From: an uncultured Muribaculaceae bacterium
GTDB lineage: Bacteria; Bacteroidota; Bacteroidia; Bacteroidales; Muribaculaceae
Length of the DNA: 64,000 nucleotides
Reading direction: 5' to 3'
Assembly (NCBI GenBank): GCA_910586995.1
Contig: CAJUKZ010000001.1
Coordinates: forward strand, 434,001 to 498,000
Both the position numbers and the translations under genes were made by a program. The notes below the pieces were generated by a model, which saw only the letters and a program-made list of their open reading frames with translations, was not told the DNA's origin and did no database searches. Positions within the stretch are counted from its first letter, which is position 1. Every line of letters starts with the position of its first letter. Shown here piece by piece: positions 1 through 8,934 of this stretch.

Positions 1-1053
1 ACGCTGCAGTATATATTTGAATATCAGACCATGATGGCGTCGCTTACCGGTCTGGAAGTGTCGAATGCTTCGATGTACGACGGTACGACGGCTACTGCCG
101 AAGCTATGCTTATGGCAGTGGCGGCCTCGCGCAAACGCAACCGTGTGCTTATCTCCGCTACGGTGAATCCTTCTGTTAGGAGGGTTGTGGCTACATATGC
201 GCGCTATCATAAGGTTCGTCTTGAAGTTATTCCTGCTACAGATGGTGGAGTCACCGACCGCACAGCTCTGTCGGCCATGCTCGCTGACGGGGATGTGGCC
301 GGAGTGATCGTGGCTACACCTAATTACTATGGCATTGTGGAAGATTACACCGGTCTGGCTGAGGAAATACATGCTGCGAAATCGCTGATGATTGTGAATT
401 GCAATCCGTCGGTGCTTGCCGTAGTGCGCACTCCCGGTGAATGGGGGGCTGACATTGCTGCAGGTGATGCTCAGTCTCTCGGCATGCCTATGAATTATGG
501 AGGACCGTATCTTGGCTTCCTTTGCTCCACGAAAGCATTGATGCGAAAAATGCCGGGCAGAATTGTAGGCGCTACTACGGACGATGCCGGCCAAAGGGTT
601 TTTGTCCTAACGCTACAGGCGCGTGAGCAGCATATACGTCGCGAAAAAGCTACCAGCAACATATGTTCCAATCAGGGTCTGATGGCTCTGTATGCGACCA
701 TATACCTGTCGGTCATGGGCAATGCCGGTCTGCGGAAGATCAATGACACGGGCAATGCCGGCGCGCACTATCTGTGCCGGCAGTTGGAATCTACAGGTCG
801 TATGGTGCAGGCTTTCCCGGATGGCGTTTTTGTAAATGAATTTGCCATGAAGGCTGTAGACATAAATCTCGATGCTCTGATGGAGAAGTGTGTGGAATGT
901 GGAATCCTGCCGGGCGTGAGGATTTCTGAAGACATGCTGTTGATTGCCGTGACTGAGATGCAGACCAAAGCCCAGATGGATAAGTTAGTTGAAATTGTAA
1001 GAAATTTAGAGAATCCGGAAAACCACGCATGCCATGAACCGAGAACTATATAA
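1..1053 (+). CDS. gcvPA: glycine dehydrogenase (decarboxylating) subunit 1, 5' end cut by window
   Basis: N-terminal half of the split P-protein of the glycine cleavage system, which with subunit 2 decarboxylates glycine on pyridoxal phosphate and passes the aminomethyl group to the H-protein lipoate. The frame is open from the first base, so the visible 350 residues are the C-terminal part; the family is about 440-450 long, so roughly 90-100 residues lie outside the window. The stretches LTGLEVSNASMYDGTTATAE, GMPMNYGGPYLGFL and REQHIRREKATSNICSNQ are typical of the family. Its 3' end overlaps gcvPB by 20 nt, which points to translational coupling in a gcvPA-gcvPB-lpdA operon. Identification is firm. 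Confidence 0.95.
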   Translation, partial: TLQYIFEYQTMMASLTGLEVSNASMYDGTTATAEAMLMAVAASRKRNRVLISATVNPSVRRVVATYARYHKVRLEVIPATDGGVTDRTALSAMLADGDVAGVIVATPNYYGIVEDYTGLAEEIHAAKSLMIVNCNPSVLAVVRTPGEWGADIAAGDAQSLGMPMNYGGPYLGFLCSTKALMRKMPGRIVGATTDDAGQRVFVLTLQAREQHIRREKATSNICSNQGLMALYATIYLSVMGNAGLRKINDTGNAGAHYLCRQLESTGRMVQAFPDGVFVNEFAMKAVDINLDALMEKCVECGILPGVRISEDMLLIAVTEMQTKAQMDKLVEIVRNLENPENHACHEPRTI

Positions 1054-2506
1054 ACCTCTGATATTTGAATTTTCGCGTTCGGGAAGGCGCGGATTCTCAC
1101 TTCCGTCCAACGGCCTTGAGGACCATAAGCGTGAACTGCCGGAGGTATTGTGCAGGCAGACTGAGGCACTACTTCCCGAAGTGGATGAGCCGACGGTCGT
1201 GAGGCATTATACGAACCAGAGTACAAATAATTTCGGAGTAGATACCGGTTTCTATCCTCTTGGTTCGTGTACGATGAAATACAACCCCAAGATCAATGAG
1301 GAAATGGCGGCCTCGGCTGTTATAGCCGGGCTGCATCCCTCGCAGCCGGTGTCCACAACCCAGGGAGCGCTGCGTATCTACCACACTCTCGCGAGATACC
1401 TGAGCGAGATAGGTGGAATGTCGGAATTCACGCTCAATCCGTATGCAGGTGCGCATGGCGAGCTTACCGGTCTGATGGTCATTCATGCCTACCATGACTC
1501 GCGCGGAGACACTGCCCGCGATAAGGTCATAGTACCGGACTCGGCACATGGCACTAATCCCGCCTCAGCGGCTGTGGCAGGCTATAAGATACTTGAGGTG
1601 AAAAGCTTGCCCGACGGCACAGTGGATGTAGCGGATCTCCGCAGCAAACTTGACGATACTGTGGCGGCGGTCATGATGACAAATCCGAATACAGTGGGGA
1701 TGTTTGAAAAGAACATACCCGAGATAGCCGCTATGGTCCATGAGGCCGGTGCGTTGCTATACTATGACGGTGCAAACCTGAATCCGATGCTTGGAGTGGC
1801 ACGTCCCGGCGACATGGGATTCGATGTCATGCACATCAATCTGCACAAGACGTTCTCTACGCCCCACGGCGGTGGTGGTCCGGGTGCAGGTCCGGTTGGA
1901 GTAAGGTCGGGTTTAGAGGAATTCCTGCCTTCCCCAAGGGTTATGATGGACCCGGACGGACGTTTTTACGTAGACAGCCCCGGGACGTCGCTTGGCTTCG
2001 TGTCCGGTTGGATAGGTAATTTTACTGTGCTGATCCGTGCATTGAGCTATATATTGTCGTTGGGCACTGACGGGCTGATGAAGGTTGGCCCACTTGCCAC
2101 CCTTAATGCAAACTATGTGATGAATGCACTCTCGGATCTGTATTTATTGCCTGTACCGGGTCCATGCAAGCATGAGTTTGTCTTCGACGGACTGCGCGAC
2201 AAGAGTACCGGAGTCACAACGTTCAATATAGCCAAGCGTCTGCTCGACTATGGCTTCCATGCGCCTACCATATATTTCCCGCTGCTTTTCCATGAATCGC
2301 TGATGATCGAGCCTACTGAGACTGAATCTGTCGAGACGCTCGATCGCTTCATCGCGACTATGCGCGACATAGCGCGCGAGGCTGCTGAAACTCCCGAAGT
2401 GGTCAGGAACGCACCTCACAACACACCGGTAAGACACCCCGACGATACGGAGGCGGCCCTGCATCCGGTCGTTACTTTTATGGATCTTAAAAAGGAAGAA
2501 TCATGA
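1034..2506 (+). CDS. gcvPB: glycine dehydrogenase (decarboxylating) subunit 2
   Basis: C-terminal half of the split glycine decarboxylase and carrier of the PLP-binding lysine. At 490 residues it has the full family length. The cofactor segment is MHINLHKTFSTPHGGGGPG, with the Schiff-base lysine near residue 272 and the glycine-rich loop right after it. The N-terminal signature GFYPLGSCTMKYNPK is also present. The start lies inside the end of gcvPA (20 nt overlap) and the stop overlaps lpdA by 4 nt, so all three are probably one transcript. Splitting of the P-protein into two genes is usual in Bacteroidetes. Confidence 0.96.
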   Translation: MNRELYKPLIFEFSRSGRRGFSLPSNGLEDHKRELPEVLCRQTEALLPEVDEPTVVRHYTNQSTNNFGVDTGFYPLGSCTMKYNPKINEEMAASAVIAGLHPSQPVSTTQGALRIYHTLARYLSEIGGMSEFTLNPYAGAHGELTGLMVIHAYHDSRGDTARDKVIVPDSAHGTNPASAAVAGYKILEVKSLPDGTVDVADLRSKLDDTVAAVMMTNPNTVGMFEKNIPEIAAMVHEAGALLYYDGANLNPMLGVARPGDMGFDVMHINLHKTFSTPHGGGGPGAGPVGVRSGLEEFLPSPRVMMDPDGRFYVDSPGTSLGFVSGWIGNFTVLIRALSYILSLGTDGLMKVGPLATLNANYVMNALSDLYLLPVPGPCKHEFVFDGLRDKSTGVTTFNIAKRLLDYGFHAPTIYFPLLFHESLMIEPTETESVETLDRFIATMRDIAREAAETPEVVRNAPHNTPVRHPDDTEAALHPVVTFMDLKKEES

Positions 2507-3849
2507 TTGCGGATCACCATTCCGATGTGCTGATTATAGGTGCTGGCCCCGGTGGTTATGAGACAGCCGCCGCGGCCGCCTCATCAGGCCTTTCTGTACG
2601 CATTATCGAACGGGATGAACTTGGGGGCACGTGTCTTAACCGAGGATGCATACCCACAAAATGCCTATGCAGAAGTGCGGAGGTTGTATCGGTTGTGTCG
2701 GACGCCTGTTCGTATGGCGTGGAAGTTCAAGGTTATACGTTGGACTATGGCCGGGCGGTGTCGAGAATGCGCAGCACAGTGGCAACACTTCGCGAAGGCG
2801 TAGCTGCTGCTCTCAGTGGCGTTGATGTCATTAAGGCTGAGGCTTCTTTTGTAGCACCCGGAATGGTAGCGGCCGGAGACAAGGTATATACTGCCGGCAA
2901 GATTATAATCGCTACAGGTTCAAGGCCGGCAATTCCGCGCATTGAGGGGGCTGAATATACCGTGACGAGCGACGATGTGTTGTCGGCGGAGTCATTGCCC
3001 GGCAATGCCGTGATCATCGGAGGTGGTGTTATCGGTATGGAACTGGCATGCATCATGGCGGCATTCGGCACTAAAGTCAGTGTGCTGGAATACTGTAAAG
3101 AGATATTGCCGGCTTTCGACAAGGACATCTCCAAGCGGCTGCGCAGCATCATCGGGCAAAAGGCAGGAATCGACATTGTGACAGGAGCAAAAGTCGCGTC
3201 GGTGTCGAGATCGCCGGAGGGCAGTTTCAATGTGACATTCGAGACTAAGCGCGGGTCTGAGGCGCTAACGACTGATATGGTGGTAATGGCAACCGGGCGT
3301 CGGCCTGTAATCCCCGAGGGTTGCGCTGAGGCCGGTATTGAAGTTGGCCCGGCAGGAATTGTCACCGGCGATAATATGGAGACTACAGCATCCGGAGTAT
3401 ATGCGATAGGAGATTGCAACGGCCGGTGCATGCTCGCTCATGCCGCTTCGGCGCAGGGGCGTATTGTGTTGGGTCTCGATGTTGTTCCTGACGTGATTCC
3501 GGCGGCAGTGTTCACATCTCCGGAAGCGGCTATGGTTGGTCTGACGGAAGCGCAATGCAAAGACGCCGGATTGGACTACGCCGTGGGCAAGTCGATGTTC
3601 GGAGCAAACGGTAAGGCTGTGGCTATGGGCGAACCTGTAGGTATGGTGAAGATGATATGCCGCAGAGACACCGGACTGCTTATCGGCGTTCATATTCTCG
3701 GCCCGCATGCGTCCGATCTGATTCAGGAAGCTGCCACAGTGATGGCATCCGGTCTTGGTGTGGATGCGATTGCAAGAGCTATACACGCGCATCCAACACT
3801 TGGCGAAGCCGTGGCTATGGCGGCGATGAATCTTAAAATGAAATTGTAG
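2503..3849 (+). CDS. lpdA: dihydrolipoyl dehydrogenase (E3/L-protein)
   Basis: FAD-dependent enzyme that reoxidises the dihydrolipoyl arm of the glycine cleavage H-protein (or of 2-oxoacid dehydrogenases), passing electrons to NAD. Visible features: N-terminal FAD site GAGPGGYE (13-20), redox disulfide GGTCLNRGCIPTK with Cys44 and Cys49, NAD-binding GGGVIGMELA near 170, second FAD motif YAIGDCNG near 300, and the C-terminal HAHPTLGEA with the catalytic His430/Glu435 pair. The 448-residue length is normal. The ATGA overlap with gcvPB implies that this copy serves glycine cleavage, although one E3 can serve several complexes. Confidence 0.94.
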   Translation: MIADHHSDVLIIGAGPGGYETAAAAASSGLSVRIIERDELGGTCLNRGCIPTKCLCRSAEVVSVVSDACSYGVEVQGYTLDYGRAVSRMRSTVATLREGVAAALSGVDVIKAEASFVAPGMVAAGDKVYTAGKIIIATGSRPAIPRIEGAEYTVTSDDVLSAESLPGNAVIIGGGVIGMELACIMAAFGTKVSVLEYCKEILPAFDKDISKRLRSIIGQKAGIDIVTGAKVASVSRSPEGSFNVTFETKRGSEALTTDMVVMATGRRPVIPEGCAEAGIEVGPAGIVTGDNMETTASGVYAIGDCNGRCMLAHAASAQGRIVLGLDVVPDVIPAAVFTSPEAAMVGLTEAQCKDAGLDYAVGKSMFGANGKAVAMGEPVGMVKMICRRDTGLLIGVHILGPHASDLIQEAATVMASGLGVDAIARAIHAHPTLGEAVAMAAMNLKMKL

Positions 3850-3868
3850 AATACATTATAGAAAGAGA

Positions 3869-5404
3869 ATGAGAAATCATGTACTTGCGGCTTTGTCCGC
3901 TCTTGCCCTGTCGTTCACCTGTGCGGCACGTCCGCCGCAACCGGCTGCGGCGGAATGGGGTGTCGATCTGGTGGGAAATGCGTCGAGTGGCGACTTCGCT
4001 CCGTATTTCATCGGTTCAAACAACTATGCTCTGACGCCGGGCAAGGCCCAGGCCCTGACAGTGGCGCGTATTTTCCGCTCCATGTCGGACAGCACACGTT
4101 GGGATTTCGGCTATGGCGCTGAATTGTCGGGCGGTTACTCGTCGTCCAACGACTATATGAGATATGATGAGCCTTCCCAGACATGGAGCAGTCATGGTAT
4201 ACGCCCGTCGGCCGTCCAGTTGCGCCAACTCTATGGAGAGGCACGCTACAGAAGCCTGTTCATTACTGTGGGACTGAAGCAATGGTCATCGCCTGTGGTG
4301 AATACCGAACTTGCATCGGGCGACTTTATCGAGGGCTGCAATGCACGCCCTGTGCCTCAGGTAAGGATCGGTTTCAATGATTTTCAGGATATACCGTATA
4401 CCAAGCATTTCCTTCAGGTGGAAGGTGTTGTAGCTTTCGGTAAGTTCACCGATAATGATTACTATACCGATCACTTCAACTATTACGACGGACATATCTG
4501 TCTGGGTAGTTATTATCACTACAAGCGTTTGTATTTCCGCACAAGGCCGTCGGAGCGGTTCTCTCTTACTTTCGGTGCGCAGAGCGCATCGCAGTTCGGT
4601 GGCACAACCTACATGTACAGCCGTGGTAAACTTTGGAAAACCGAGCCGCATAAGAAAGATTTCAAGACAGTGATGGAAGTGCTGTTCCCACCGTTGGGTT
4701 ATGGTGGTGAAGCATATTTTACGGGAAATACTCTCGGTAGTTTCGACTTCCGTGCCCGCTACAGATTGCGTGGCGGTGACGAGATCATCGGCTATCTGCT
4801 TTGGCCCTGGGAAGACGGCTCAGGCTGCGGTAAACTTAATGGCTGGGATGGAGTCTGGGGTCTGGAGTGGCGTCCGAGAAATAGATCCGGAATTGTGACC
4901 GGAGCTGTTATCGAGTATCTTGATTTCCGCAATCAGGGAGGCCCTATACATTGGGCGATCCACGACCATCCGGGTACGAGTCTGCAAGTCGAGGCATCGG
5001 GTAATGACGACTATTATAATAACGTGACATATAATTCGTATATTAATTACGGTATGTCGATGGGTACACCATTTCTGATGTCTCCATATTATAATACGGA
5101 CGGATTGCTTTCGTTCATGCACAACAGGGCGCAGGGTGTCCATGCCGCCGTAATGGGATGTCTGACGCAAACGCTGGGCTATAAGGCCAAGTTTTCTTAC
5201 GAGAAAGCGTGGGGATCGGGCTATGTCCCTACCTCGCACTCGCTACACTGTGTGTCAGTAATGGCCGAGGCGGACTATGATGCAGCCCGCTTGCTCGATG
5301 GCCTTAGCCTGAAAGCGGTAGTCGCTCTCGACCGTGGTACACTGCGGGGAAATAATTTTGGCGCAATGCTCACTGTAAGCTATAAAGGTAATTTGAAATT
5401 CTAA
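3869..5404 (+). CDS. Wzi-like capsule assembly outer membrane protein
   Basis: Predicted outer membrane beta-barrel of 511 residues with a cleavable signal peptide (about residues 1-28, hydrophobic core LAALSALALSFTCAA). The opening of the mature part (EWGVDLVGNASSGDFAPYFIGSNNYAL) and the many alternating aromatic strands resemble the capsule-assembly Wzi family of Bacteroidetes. Wzi of enteric bacteria helps anchor capsule polysaccharide to the cell surface; whether this protein does so is inference, since no capsule genes are in view. It starts 19 nt after lpdA and is followed 6 nt later by a lipoprotein gene, so it may share the gcv transcript or have a promoter inside lpdA. A generic porin-like barrel is the alternative. 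Confidence 0.7.
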   Translation: MRNHVLAALSALALSFTCAARPPQPAAAEWGVDLVGNASSGDFAPYFIGSNNYALTPGKAQALTVARIFRSMSDSTRWDFGYGAELSGGYSSSNDYMRYDEPSQTWSSHGIRPSAVQLRQLYGEARYRSLFITVGLKQWSSPVVNTELASGDFIEGCNARPVPQVRIGFNDFQDIPYTKHFLQVEGVVAFGKFTDNDYYTDHFNYYDGHICLGSYYHYKRLYFRTRPSERFSLTFGAQSASQFGGTTYMYSRGKLWKTEPHKKDFKTVMEVLFPPLGYGGEAYFTGNTLGSFDFRARYRLRGGDEIIGYLLWPWEDGSGCGKLNGWDGVWGLEWRPRNRSGIVTGAVIEYLDFRNQGGPIHWAIHDHPGTSLQVEASGNDDYYNNVTYNSYINYGMSMGTPFLMSPYYNTDGLLSFMHNRAQGVHAAVMGCLTQTLGYKAKFSYEKAWGSGYVPTSHSLHCVSVMAEADYDAARLLDGLSLKAVVALDRGTLRGNNFGAMLTVSYKGNLKF

Positions 5405-5410
5405 ACAGGT

Positions 5411-5848
5411 ATGAAGATACGCATTCTATATTTCGTGCTGCTTGTGGCTGCTCTCTGCGGCTGCACGCAGAACGACGGCATGATAGGCAGTTGGTTCGGG
5501 ACATGGGCTCTCGACCGGATAGAGATCGATGGCACAGAAGTAGAACCGGATGGTGGAGGAGATACTTTCTTCTCTTTCCATACGTCTGTGATCAGGATAT
5601 GCCGGGTCAAGGACCGCATTGTCGTTGACGAGCGTTTCGGTACATGGGACAGCAAAGATGGCTATCTGACACTCGACTTCAGTCATCACGACGACCTTGC
5701 ACCGGAGCCTGGAACGTCGCAGTATGAGCCACCGCGTTGGATATATTTCACAGACCTTGTGCAGCGTATGTGGATGGCAGAAAAAACTGGACGTAAAATG
5801 ATCCTCGAATACGGCGACCATACCTACTACCTGCGCAAGACTTACTGA
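5411..5848 (+). CDS. small lipocalin-like lipoprotein
   Basis: Protein of 145 residues with a lipoprotein signal peptide: hydrophobic core ILYFVLLVAAL, then the lipobox-like CGC ending at Cys17 or Cys19. The mature part is rich in beta strands (GSWFGTWALDRIEIDG, DERFGTWDSKDGYLTLDF, MILEYGDHTYYLRKTY), as in lipocalin-like domains of Bacteroidetes that fold as a small barrel. No catalytic motif is visible and the ligand is unknown. It lies 6 nt behind the Wzi-like gene, so the two are probably co-transcribed and may act together at the outer membrane. A terminator follows about 55 nt later. Confidence 0.65.
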   Translation: MKIRILYFVLLVAALCGCTQNDGMIGSWFGTWALDRIEIDGTEVEPDGGGDTFFSFHTSVIRICRVKDRIVVDERFGTWDSKDGYLTLDFSHHDDLAPEPGTSQYEPPRWIYFTDLVQRMWMAEKTGRKMILEYGDHTYYLRKTY

Positions 5849-5900
5849 TATCTCCTGAGCCTGCTGTTTTGCCGTCCTCCATATAAGACATATTTGTGCA

Positions 5901-5952
5901 AAAAAAATAAGAGCTTGTTCAACATATACTGTTTTACAAGCTCTTGTTTTGT
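5901..5952. terminator. bidirectional intrinsic terminator
   Basis: Perfect 10-bp inverted repeat AAGAGCTTGT (5909-5918) and ACAAGCTCTT (5936-5945), with an A-rich run before it and GTTTTGTT after it. It sits between convergent genes, the + strand lipoprotein and the - strand DJ-1-like gene, and can stop transcription from both sides. Confidence 0.8.
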
Positions 5953-5962
5953 TAGAAAGATC

Positions 5963-6592
5963 TCAGTCTCTCACAAGCATTCCTGAAGCCACAGCCTCAG
6001 CGGCGTTGTCTCCTTTTGTCGCACGTATAATCTCTATTGCGAAAGGCAGAGTTGTGCCTGGGCCTTCGGAAGTGATAAGGTTTGATTCGGTAACAACGGT
6101 CTGTCTTACATATTCTCCGCCGTTGGAATTTATGGCGTCACCAAGACCGGGATAGCATGTGGCTTTCTTCCCTTTTAGTACACCGAGAGGAGCAAGAACT
6201 ACGGCAGGTCCGGCGCAAATGGAGGCTATTCGGCCGTTTTTCCGGTAATGAGCCATTATCATATCCTTCACATTATTGTCGGCAAACAGATTTTGTGCCC
6301 CAGGATCTCCTCCCGGGATAATCAGCCAATCGGCATCATCGGTATTGACCTCGGATATCAGTGAGTCGGCCAAAAGTGTCTGGCCGGTTGCTCCTTTTAT
6401 CTGGAGGCTATCTGATACCGCTACTGTTGTTACTGGGATATTTGCTCTCCTGAGAGCATTGACTGTTGCTGTTGCCTCAACTTCCTCCACGCCCGGTGCG
6501 AGGAAGATATACGATGTCTGCGCCTTCATAAACATTGTTCCTGAGATAATTAAAAGTGTAGATAATACACTTCTTAAAATTGATTTTGACAT
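5963..6592 (-). CDS. DJ-1/PfpI family protein with signal peptide
   Basis: DJ-1/ThiJ/PfpI superfamily protein of 209 residues. The nucleophile elbow is ASICAGPAVVLA with Cys126, and the conserved glutamate that polarises the cysteine in DJ-1 corresponds to Glu39 in GVEEVEA. Unlike most DJ-1 proteins it begins with a hydrophobic leader (residues 1-25, LSTLLIISGTMFMKA), so it is probably exported to the periplasm; the usual first strand follows directly (SYIFLAPG). DJ-1 members are proposed to act in glyoxal/methylglyoxal detoxification or as redox-sensitive chaperones; the substrate here is unknown. Its neighbours on the same strand are an exported nitroreductase and a flavin/iron-sulfur membrane protein. 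Confidence 0.85.
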   Translation of the reverse strand: MSKSILRSVLSTLLIISGTMFMKAQTSYIFLAPGVEEVEATATVNALRRANIPVTTVAVSDSLQIKGATGQTLLADSLISEVNTDDADWLIIPGGDPGAQNLFADNNVKDMIMAHYRKNGRIASICAGPAVVLAPLGVLKGKKATCYPGLGDAINSNGGEYVRQTVVTESNLITSEGPGTTLPFAIEIIRATKGDNAAEAVASGMLVRD

Positions 6593-6695
6593 ATTGTTAA
6601 GTTCTGTTTCTGTCGTAGTGATTTATTAACTACGTCTTATGTAAAGAACTATTGATGTCCTGAAATGTTCAGATGGCTTCAGTACATCAAATACA

Positions 6696-7334
6696 TCAGA
6701 ATGAATTATAATGGACCTTGGCAGAAGACCACTTGTCCTTAGGTGTCGCAGGCTGCGACGGATATCCGAAAGCAATCACATTCAAAGGTGTCAGACCGGC
6801 AGGTAAATTCAGTATATCGCGCAGCCGGGTTTCGCGGTCTTTAAGAGGATAGATGCCACACCATACACCACCTAAACCAAGTGCGTGGGCAGCCAGAAGC
6901 ATGTTTTCAGACGCTGCGGAGCAATCCTGCACCCAGAAGCCTCCGTCTGGCGTGTCGCCTTTGAACAGATTGTCCATGTCGCCGCAGACAACCACAGCGA
7001 AACTGCAATGCTCCACCATCTTGGCGTATTCAAATGCCGAGGATATTGAATCTTTAAGATTCTGCTCCGTCACGACAACGAATTGCCAGGGCTGCTGGTT
7101 GGCGGCGGTTGGGGCTGCCATACCGGCTCGTAGGATTTTGTTTATCGTGCTGTCTTCTACCTGACGGTCGGTGTAGCTGCGCACGCTGGCACGGGTCATA
7201 ATGCAATCAATTGCAGCGTCAGCATTATTGTGGCCCGCTTCGTCTGATGAAGTCGATGACACGGCGGCAAGGCGTACAGAGACGATCACAAGCCCTATGG
7301 CCAGAATCAGCATTATCCAATGGTATCTTTTCAT
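6696..7334 (-). CDS. exported or membrane-anchored nitroreductase family protein
   Basis: FMN-dependent nitroreductase fold of 212 residues. The domain starts at AIDCIMTRASVRSYTDRQVE (about 42-62), continues with the flavin-contact segment AAPTAANQQPWQFVVV and the late helix MLLAAHALGLGGVWCGIYP, and ends in FGYPSQP. An N-terminal hydrophobic segment (residues 5-25, WIMLILAIGLVIVSVRLA) precedes a Ser/Asp-rich linker, so the enzyme is probably tethered outside the inner membrane, which is unusual because these enzymes are normally cytosolic and use NAD(P)H. An extracytosolic copy would need another electron source; the neighbouring FMN-binding CX3CP membrane protein is a plausible donor (inference). 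Confidence 0.88.
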   Translation of the reverse strand: MKRYHWIMLILAIGLVIVSVRLAAVSSTSSDEAGHNNADAAIDCIMTRASVRSYTDRQVEDSTINKILRAGMAAPTAANQQPWQFVVVTEQNLKDSISSAFEYAKMVEHCSFAVVVCGDMDNLFKGDTPDGGFWVQDCSAASENMLLAAHALGLGGVWCGIYPLKDRETRLRDILNLPAGLTPLNVIAFGYPSQPATPKDKWSSAKVHYNSF

Positions 7335-7389
7335 AATGGATTTTCTTATTTTTTATGATTGAGAGTCAATCTGGTTTTAGAATATTTAT

Positions 7390-8487
7390 TTAAGCCTGTT
7401 TCAGCAATGAGCCGGTGGGGCATATGAATCTGCAGAAGGGCCGGTTGATAAACAGTGAAAGTACGACAAATGCACTGCCGACGGCAATTATAAGCCACGA
7501 TGCCGATTCTACAACGAATGCGGTGAATACCTCATAGTCAATCCAACTTGTGCCCCAACCTATGTAGAGCAGCGATAAAAGAACAATCCACAGCATTTGC
7601 CGGAAATTATCAAGACCCTTGATGAGTTTCGGCGACATTTTCCAGCGCTTTTTGCAGACCTTTCCGGCAAGTTCCTGCACTGAACCGAATGGGCAAATCC
7701 AGGCGCAGTAGAAGTTAGGCTTGTTGAAAAGAGGGTAGACGAGTCCCACTATTAGAAGGATCAGAGTCAGCAGAAAACTCAGCGTAAAGTGAGGTGCGCC
7801 TGAGAAGAAGTTAAGCATCATGGCATAGTCAATGAAAGTGCCTGCCCAGAAGCCGAGAACAGCCACGTTGAGCAATTGCTGTACAATACGATAGGTTGGA
7901 TTTTTAGTGAATAGCGGTACTATAGCACCGGATAAAATTACAATAAGAGCGGCGATTGCGCCCCACGACACATGACCTTGAGCGGAAGCTTTCTTGCCCT
8001 CGGCATAAGCCGCTCCGGCACGTACATTGGCGATATAGGCATTCGATGAGTAGGTAGCGCCTGTCACAGCGTCGACTTCCATTGTCTCGGCTTCTTCCAG
8101 TGTCTTGCCATTCCAGGAGCTTGTCAGGCCTTCCGACTCCAGACGCTGAAAAAATTTAGGACTCTCTGAGTTAGGTAGGGCTACAACAGAATCAATGCGT
8201 CCGTCAGTGACATAAATATTCAAAGGGACTGTACCGGCATACCCCGCGATGTCTTTTCCGATTTCTGTAGTATTGATAATTTCCTGCGTTCCGGCATAGC
8301 TGATTGATGCTATAGAATCTTTTCCCGGTCCGATGTCTGATTTTCTGGATGAGAAGAATCCGGAAGCCTCAATGCCAAAGAGTGAACCGTTGCGGATCAC
8401 GGCCAGCGACGCGAGTATGCAGAAAACTGTAACAAACGCTATTGCCCGGGTTATCCTCTGATTGGGTTTCAGGTTTTTCGTTGTCAT
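7390..8487 (-). CDS. FMN-binding and CX3CP polyferredoxin-like membrane protein (NosR/PceC type)
   Basis: Protein of 365 residues: an N-terminal transmembrane segment (about 14-32), an extracytosolic FMN-binding domain (about 55-160) with the flavinylation motif DAVTGATYSS, acceptor threonine Thr145, and then about five membrane helices (175-350) with two CX3CP motifs, Cys261/Cys265 and Cys352/Cys356. This architecture matches NosR/NirI/PceC proteins thought to move electrons across the membrane to covalently bound FMN. The separate ferredoxin-type CX2CX2CX3CP clusters of larger relatives are absent. The flavin transferase ApbE is not in the window. A good promoter lies about 55 nt upstream, and the nitroreductase gene follows 55 nt downstream. 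Confidence 0.85.
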   Translation of the reverse strand: MTTKNLKPNQRITRAIAFVTVFCILASLAVIRNGSLFGIEASGFFSSRKSDIGPGKDSIASISYAGTQEIINTTEIGKDIAGYAGTVPLNIYVTDGRIDSVVALPNSESPKFFQRLESEGLTSSWNGKTLEEAETMEVDAVTGATYSSNAYIANVRAGAAYAEGKKASAQGHVSWGAIAALIVILSGAIVPLFTKNPTYRIVQQLLNVAVLGFWAGTFIDYAMMLNFFSGAPHFTLSFLLTLILLIVGLVYPLFNKPNFYCAWICPFGSVQELAGKVCKKRWKMSPKLIKGLDNFRQMLWIVLLSLLYIGWGTSWIDYEVFTAFVVESASWLIIAVGSAFVVLSLFINRPFCRFICPTGSLLKQA

Positions 8488-8543
8488 ATAAATATCTAAG
8501 TGAGTGTTAGCAGTGGATAGTAAGTAAGAATATCTACAGTCCC

Positions 8544-8573
8544 CAAAGTTACTTAAAATTATGTGATTTACAA
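8544..8573 (-). promoter_or_regulatory. Bacteroidetes-type promoter of the FMN-binding protein gene
   Basis: On the minus strand TTG (8573-8571), 19 nt, then TAACTTTG (8551-8544), matching the Bacteroidetes primary-sigma pattern TTTG-N19-TAnnTTTG. The start codon at 8487 lies about 50 nt beyond the expected transcription start. Confidence 0.75.
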
Positions 8574-8684
8574 TTCACGGTTGTAGTAATCTTCAAAATT
8601 CAGTTTGGTTGACAAACGGTTGAAAATTCTCATATAAAGAAAAATCCAACCGCTTGATTTACAAGTGATTGGATTTGCTGGTTG

Positions 8685-8757
8685 TGACCCCGGAGAGGCT
8701 CGAACTCTCGACCCACTGATTAAGAGTCAGTTGCTCTACCAACTGAGCTACGGAGTC
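8685..8757 (-). tRNA. tRNA-Lys (CUU)
   Basis: A 73-nt cloverleaf on the minus strand. The acceptor stem pairs GACTCCG with CGGGGTC (one T-G pair) and the discriminator base is A. The D arm is GCTC/GAGC with an AGTTGGTA loop. The anticodon stem ACTGA/TCAGT carries the loop CTCTTAA, giving anticodon CUU (lysine). The T arm is GAGAG-TTCGAGC-CTCTC. CCA is not encoded. Its own promoter lies about 30 nt upstream. Confidence 0.97.
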
Positions 8758-8788
8758 ATTTCGCATATTGTGTTTCTCAATTGCGTTG

Positions 8789-8819
8789 CAAAGGTAGACA
8801 TATTTTTTTTAATGACAAA
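8789..8819 (-). promoter_or_regulatory. Bacteroidetes-type promoter of tRNA-Lys
   Basis: Minus strand TTTG (8819-8816), 19 nt, TACCTTTG (8796-8789): a full match to TTTG-N19-TAnnTTTG. Transcription would begin near 8783, about 26 nt before the mature tRNA. Confidence 0.82.
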
Positions 8820-8934
8820 ATTTTTTTAAAAGTTTTTGCCGTTTTCTTCTGTTTCAGTCGGATTTTTTGGGGCTTAGTGATGGGTAATACGTTTTTCGTA
8901 TTGGTGATACAGAAAGTATAACAGGCGTTAATGA

